Below are positions 5,928-9,603 of a DNA stretch of 9,603 nucleotides, in pieces. The stretch is from an uncultured Bacilli bacterium. Its GTDB lineage: Bacteria; Bacillota_I; Bacilli_A; RFN20; CAG-631. Made by a program: the position numbers and the translations under genes. The stretch is taken from the NCBI GenBank assembly GCA_934215405.1, contig CAKPZU010000078.1, positions 1 through 9,603 on the forward strand. The letters are read 5' to 3'. The notes under the pieces are model-generated. The model did not search any database, was not told the DNA's origin, and was given only the letters and a program-made list of their open reading frames with translations. Position 1 is the first letter of the stretch; every line of letters begins with the position of its first letter.

Positions 5928-7178
5928 ATGAAATTTAACAACAAAAAAGTGATTTTTCTGCCTTTATTATTAATAGGTAGCATTCTAACTAGTTGTAAAA
6001 ACATACCAGTTGATACAAGTGTGGTTCCTGATGATGTAGAAACAATTTATAAAAAATACTCTAAAACTGATAAATTATATCTAATGCTAGCAAAAAGAGC
6101 TGTTAAGGATAATTTGAATCATTTTTGGCAAGGTGATACTTTAACAGGCTTTATGCATCCAACGCATAGTGGCTATAAATTAGAAAGCAAAGATTTAATT
6201 GGACCTATTTGGGAAACTGCTATGGTAATGTATGGTGTATACGATTTATATACAATAACAAAGGAAGAAGAATATAAATCATATTTAATTGCTCAAGCAA
6301 ATTATTATAAAAATATTTGTAAGGACAATCCCAAAAGATTAGAAGACCCAGTAGGGTGGCCAGGCCCAGCAACGGATGATTGTGCTTGGGCAGCTATGAT
6401 GTTTTTAAGCTTTTATGAAGTAAATAATGATGAATGGTATAAAGAAAGAGTAATTAATTTATTAGATAATTGTGTAGAGAGATGGTATGATGAAAATTTA
6501 AAAGCAATGTATTATAAAGATAATGTTGATTATATGTCCTTATATGAATGTGGCATGACATTATCTTGGCTAAGATTATATGAAATTACTAATGAACAAA
6601 GATTTTATGATTTAGCATTACGTTCATATGATGGATTACATAATGCACTATATTCAAAAAAAGATGGATTATATTATTGTGAGGCAAACTCTTATTGGCC
6701 ACTTGGCGATTTAAAAAGTATTGCTGAGGGTGGGAGTGCAAGCTTCATTGCTGGAAATATGGCAATGGCGACACTTGCAGCTAAGCTTTATAAAATCACT
6801 AATGATAATAAATATTTAGATAGAGTATATGAAATAAATGCTGGCTTACTGAAACGCTATTATAAAGATGGATATTTAATAGCTGATCGCGATGCTTGGA
6901 CGAATGGTACATTTGCAGCATACTATGCTGGTAATGTTTTATGCTTAGAAAATACTAAAGAAATGCAAAATGCTTTATTATCGAATGCAGATTCAATAAT
7001 GAAAAATGCTAGAACTGAAGATGGATATTATGATGGCTCATGGGGTGGTCCAGCCGGAAAGTCAGTTTGGTCATTTAAAAAATCTATGCCACAGCAAATA
7101 ACAACATCTGGTAGCAGTGTAAGTATGGTAACCTCAGCGGCAATTTTAGAAGCAAAAATCAGTGATTTTAATAGGTGA
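5928..7178 (+). CDS. GH76-like surface lipoprotein, putative endo-alpha-1,6-mannanase
   Basis: A 416-residue lipoprotein. The signal peptide ends in lipobox L-T-S-Cys23. The rest is one alpha-helical domain with repeated helix-pair motifs, as in (alpha/alpha)6 barrels: YEVNNDEWYKERVINL, LRLYEITNEQRFYDLAL and LYKITNDNKYLDRVYEI. Asp150-Asp151 in ATDDCAWAAM match the paired catalytic aspartates of GH76 (DD followed by a Trp-containing helix). Known: GH76 enzymes are retaining endo-alpha-1,6-mannanases. Other conserved-looking parts are SLYECGMTLSW, EGGSASFIAGNMAMA, DRDAWTNGTFAAYYA and a C-terminal TSGSSVSMVTSA. The late stretch differs from the common GH76 YNQG segment, so this may be a divergent subfamily or a related barrel family. 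It starts 15 bases after the permease stop, with a modest AAGGA site (5913-5917). It ends with TGA followed at once by in-frame TAA. The neighbouring GH38 gene supports the mannan role. Family call moderate, enzymatic specificity inferred. Confidence 0.7.
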   Translation: MKFNNKKVIFLPLLLIGSILTSCKNIPVDTSVVPDDVETIYKKYSKTDKLYLMLAKRAVKDNLNHFWQGDTLTGFMHPTHSGYKLESKDLIGPIWETAMVMYGVYDLYTITKEEEYKSYLIAQANYYKNICKDNPKRLEDPVGWPGPATDDCAWAAMMFLSFYEVNNDEWYKERVINLLDNCVERWYDENLKAMYYKDNVDYMSLYECGMTLSWLRLYEITNEQRFYDLALRSYDGLHNALYSKKDGLYYCEANSYWPLGDLKSIAEGGSASFIAGNMAMATLAAKLYKITNDNKYLDRVYEINAGLLKRYYKDGYLIADRDAWTNGTFAAYYAGNVLCLENTKEMQNALLSNADSIMKNARTEDGYYDGSWGGPAGKSVWSFKKSMPQQITTSGSSVSMVTSAAILEAKISDFNR

Positions 7179-7186
7179 TAAATATG
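7173..7186 (+). promoter_or_regulatory. Ribosome site that sets the start of the second GH76-like gene
   Basis: AGGTGA at 7173-7178 stands five bases before ATG 7184-7186. An in-frame GTG at 7175 overlaps this site and the stop codon of the previous gene and has no ribosome site of its own. Starting at 7184 also gives a cleaner signal peptide, MKIKKLLIG. The two genes are therefore five bases apart and probably translationally coupled. Confidence 0.75.
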
Positions 7187-9370
7187 AAAATAAAAAAATT
7201 ATTAATTGGAATATTAACAGCATTACTAGTTGTTTTATTACCAGCGTGTAAAAAAAATGAAGATAAAGTATTAACATTTAGTGATTATAATTGGCATAGT
7301 GATTCGAGTAATTTTAAAGGTTGGAGTATAAGTAATGATGGAAATACTATTACTGCTTCTTTAGAAAGAATTAATAATAGAATTTGGAATGCTTTAATTG
7401 AAAATAAAAATAATTTCGAGGCTTCTATTGATATTAATGTTGGTGAAGAATCATCAGCATATGTAAAGGTTTTAGGAAAAACAGTTGAACTAGATGCAAG
7501 GCATGGTAATGGTAATCAAGTTTATGTTAAAGGCTTAAATGATGAAAATTGGCTATCGGCAATAGAAAATAAATGTAGCATTTCAATTAAAAGGAAAAAT
7601 GCCGGACTTATCGAATTTAGCGTTAAGGGTAAGGAAAATGAAACTATAAAAACTGCTAATGTAGAAAAAAGTGAAGATAACAAAAATTTTGAAATAGGCT
7701 TATATGCAGGAGTTGCTACATTTTCAAACATTAAAGTTGACAATGAATTATTAACGGTAGAAGAAAATGGTTGGTTAAGTGATTCTAGTGATTATAGTGG
7801 TTGGAAATCTATAAGCAAAACAGGCATGAGCTGTAATAAAAATGATGCAACTAATAATCGTATATGGAAAGAGTTTGTTGAAAATGATGATAGCTTTACT
7901 ATTTCATTAGAAATACAAGTTAGTGATGAATCATCAGCTTATGTAAAGGTTTTAGGCCAAATTATTGAATTTGATGCAAGAAAAGGAAACGGGAATCAGG
8001 TTTATATTAAAGGCTTAAATAATGAAGATTGGCTTGCTGCTAAAGATAAAAAATGTAGTATAACAATCATTCGAAAAGATGTAAATAATATTGAATTTAC
8101 TATAAAAGGTGAAGGTAATAAAAACACAATAACTGAAGATGTTGTTAAAAAAGAAGATAGCAAAAACTTAGAATTAGGTGTATATGAAGGAATGGCTAGC
8201 TTTGATAAAATTACATATTTAGGAGTAGTAGAAATGATAATTGAAAATAATAAAAATACGAATAAAACATATAGTGAACTAGCCAGATTGGCTGTTTCTG
8301 ATAATATTAAACATTGGTGGTATGGTGATATCGAAAATGGCTATATTTACCCAACACATGGTGGTAATAAAATTGGCGTAACTGAAAGTGCTCCAATTTG
8401 GGAAGGGGCAATGGTTTTATATAATATTTATGATATGTGGGTTCTTACAAAAAGTGATGATTATAAAAACTATTTGCTAGCTGAAGCTAATTATTATAAA
8501 AACAAATATAAAATTAATCCTGGAAGCCTTGAAAATCCAGCTGGTAGACCAGGTCCTGCTTCAGATGATTGTGCTTGGGCAGCTATGCTATATTTAATAT
8601 TCTATGAAGTTACTAGTGATACATGGTTTTTAAAGCGCTGTTCAAATTTATGTATAAATGCCCAAAATCGTTGGTATGATGAAGAACTTGGAGGTATGAG
8701 ATATAGTGATACTAATGAAGCAATGTCTTTATATGAAACAGGCTTAACGTTATCTTGGTTAAGATTATATGAAATTACTAAAGATGAAAAATATTATACA
8801 TTAGCTTTAAACTCATATACTAGACTTCATAATAAACTTTATTATGATGATGGTTTATATTATATCGAAGTTACTAAAAATGGCCCAGTTGGTGGAAATT
8901 TCCACATAAGTGAAGGTGGAAGTAGTTCATTTTTAGCAGGTAATATGGCAATGGCTAGTATTGCAGCTAAATTATATAAAATTACAAATGATAAAACATA
9001 TTTAGATAGAGTTTATAAAACTAATGAGGGAATTTTAAAATGGTATGACATTGATGGCGTTTTATTAAATGACCGAGATGCTTGGACTGAAGGGTCATTT
9101 GCATCTTACTATGCAAGTAATGTTTTAACACTAAAAAATACTGAAAATGTTAAAAAATTATTCTTAAATACTGCACTATCAATAATGAAAAATGCGAGAA
9201 CTAATACAGGTCGTTATGGGGGAACATGGCAAGGCCCAGCTGAAGGCGATGAGTCAAAATGGTATAAAGGTGGAAGTGTTCCAGAGCAAATAATGACATC
9301 TGGTAGTTCTGTAGCAATTGTAACTGCTTCTGCTTTACTTGAAGCAAATATAAGTAATTTTACAAGGTAA
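7184..9370 (+). CDS. Multidomain GH76-like lipoprotein with two N-terminal beta-rich modules
   Basis: A 728-residue lipoprotein. The signal peptide ends in lipobox L-P-A-Cys22. Residues 29-188 and 189-348 are two copies of one module, each 160 residues, with the shared core ESSAYVKVLG, then DAR-GNGNQVY-KGLN, and closing strands such as GLYAGVATFSNI. Strand pattern and closing motif resemble concanavalin-like sandwich folds (CBM66 or DUF1080 type), so glycan binding is a reasonable guess, not shown. Residues from about 355 to 728 are a GH76-like barrel, paralogous to the upstream 416-residue protein over its whole length. Asp461-Asp462 in SDDCAWAAM is the presumed catalytic pair; EGGSSSFLAGNMAMA and DRDAWTEGSFASYYA recur. 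Inference: a surface alpha-mannanase held to its polymer by the modules, dividing labour with the shorter paralogue. The start at 7184 is chosen on ribosome-site spacing. No terminator follows; the next gene starts 41 bases later. Confidence 0.72.
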   Translation: MKIKKLLIGILTALLVVLLPACKKNEDKVLTFSDYNWHSDSSNFKGWSISNDGNTITASLERINNRIWNALIENKNNFEASIDINVGEESSAYVKVLGKTVELDARHGNGNQVYVKGLNDENWLSAIENKCSISIKRKNAGLIEFSVKGKENETIKTANVEKSEDNKNFEIGLYAGVATFSNIKVDNELLTVEENGWLSDSSDYSGWKSISKTGMSCNKNDATNNRIWKEFVENDDSFTISLEIQVSDESSAYVKVLGQIIEFDARKGNGNQVYIKGLNNEDWLAAKDKKCSITIIRKDVNNIEFTIKGEGNKNTITEDVVKKEDSKNLELGVYEGMASFDKITYLGVVEMIIENNKNTNKTYSELARLAVSDNIKHWWYGDIENGYIYPTHGGNKIGVTESAPIWEGAMVLYNIYDMWVLTKSDDYKNYLLAEANYYKNKYKINPGSLENPAGRPGPASDDCAWAAMLYLIFYEVTSDTWFLKRCSNLCINAQNRWYDEELGGMRYSDTNEAMSLYETGLTLSWLRLYEITKDEKYYTLALNSYTRLHNKLYYDDGLYYIEVTKNGPVGGNFHISEGGSSSFLAGNMAMASIAAKLYKITNDKTYLDRVYKTNEGILKWYDIDGVLLNDRDAWTEGSFASYYASNVLTLKNTENVKKLFLNTALSIMKNARTNTGRYGGTWQGPAEGDESKWYKGGSVPEQIMTSGSSVAIVTASALLEANISNFTR
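7268..8227 (+). repeat. Tandem in-frame duplication, two units of 480 bases
   Basis: Two adjacent units, 7268-7747 and 7748-8227, align with a constant offset of 480 bases at the start (TGG at 7292 and 7772), middle and end (TTT at 7721 and 8201), so no net insertion or deletion has occurred. Around 7448-7476 and 7928-7956 the DNA itself differs at only one of 29 bases, while elsewhere the units are only about half identical as protein. Confidence 0.85.
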
Positions 9371-9411
9371 AAACCAATATGGTGAAAATAAATTAAAAAG
9401 GAGAGAAAAAT

Positions 9412-9603
9412 ATGAAAAGTAAGAAAAAAATAATTAATTTCACTTTGGCTTTATTAACAGCTTCTCTTATCCAAATGGAATCACCAGCCCTTTTTGCTTT
9501 AGAAGATCAAGTTTCTTTTGAAAGTGAACAATGGCATACTGATGATGATGACTTTACTGGTTGGGTATTAGAAAATGGAAGTGTTAGTGGTAGTAGCATT
9601 AGC
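9412..9603 (+). CDS. Secreted protein starting with the same beta-rich module (cut by the right edge)
   Basis: The first 64 residues of a gene that runs past the window in an open frame. AAGGAG (9398-9403) lies eight bases before the ATG. A basic start (MKSKKKIINF) and hydrophobic stretch end near residue 29 at A-L-F-A, suggesting signal peptidase I cleavage. There is no cysteine and so no lipid anchor, unlike the two GH76-like proteins. Residues 40-51, QWHTDDDDFTGW, match the opening of both modules in the preceding protein (NWHSDSSNFKGW and GWLSDSSDYSGW), so a third copy of the module starts here. It lies 41 bases after the previous stop, in the same operon. What follows is unknown; a third hydrolase, or a wall-anchored binding protein, would fit. 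Confidence 0.8.
   Translation, partial: MKSKKKIINFTLALLTASLIQMESPALFALEDQVSFESEQWHTDDDDFTGWVLENGSVSGSSIS

Noticed and set aside
7176..7181. TGA read as tryptophan (Mollicutes code 4)
   Set aside because: TGA is followed at once by in-frame TAA, so this gene alone cannot decide, but all tryptophans in the window use TGG and no long frame needs TGA read-through.
9379..9396. Mini-ORF of five codons (MVKIN) before the last gene
   Set aside because: Very short, no ribosome site, and no sign of a leader-peptide role.
1..9603. CRISPR array, tRNA or rRNA genes, insertion sequences, phage or defence genes
   Set aside because: No regularly spaced repeats, cloverleaf, transposase-like frame or terminal inverted repeats were seen; the window is filled by the sugar locus.

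Overview
The window reads as one carbohydrate-utilisation locus of an AT-rich, low-GC Gram-positive-type bacterium (Bacillota, or a relative close to the Mollicutes lineage). The support is strong GGAGG ribosome sites, Gram-positive-style lipoproteins, a LplA/LplB/LplC-type sugar ABC importer without its own ATPase, a GntR-LacI hybrid regulator and a full-consensus cre-like site. Tryptophan is written TGG throughout and TAA, TAG and TGA all end genes, so the standard bacterial code applies. The species cannot be named from the sequence.

Layout. On the minus strand, 794 down to 1 (running off the left edge) encodes the N-terminal part of a MAN2C1-type family GH38 alpha-mannosidase. A 270-base divergent control region (795-1064) holds a promoter in each direction, the cre-like site and two inverted repeats. 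On the plus strand follow a GntR-wHTH/LacI-like sensor regulator (1065-2165), a solute-binding lipoprotein (2249-3940), two ABC permeases (4037-5005, 5022-5912), a GH76-like lipoprotein (5928-7178), a larger GH76-like lipoprotein carrying two tandem 160-residue beta-rich modules (7184-9370), and the start of a third secreted protein that opens with the same module (9412 to the right edge). No convincing terminator lies between 1065 and 9603, so one operon is likely, perhaps with expression steps set by RNA structure.

How it may work (inference). The GH76-like enzymes on the cell surface would cut an alpha-1,6-linked mannan backbone. The binding protein and two permeases would import the oligosaccharides, powered by a shared ATPase encoded elsewhere. 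The cytoplasmic GH38 enzyme would release mannose. The regulator would sense the imported sugar and control both promoters, and CcpA would add glucose control. GH38 and GH76 together point to alpha-mannan or mannose-rich glycans, for example from yeast or host.

Most noteworthy points: the GH38 protein has Tyr where the family has a zinc-binding Asp; a perfect hairpin sits between the Shine-Dalgarno and the start codon of the binding-protein gene; a 25-base perfect palindrome lies ahead of the first permease; and a duplicated beta-rich module is spread over consecutive genes.
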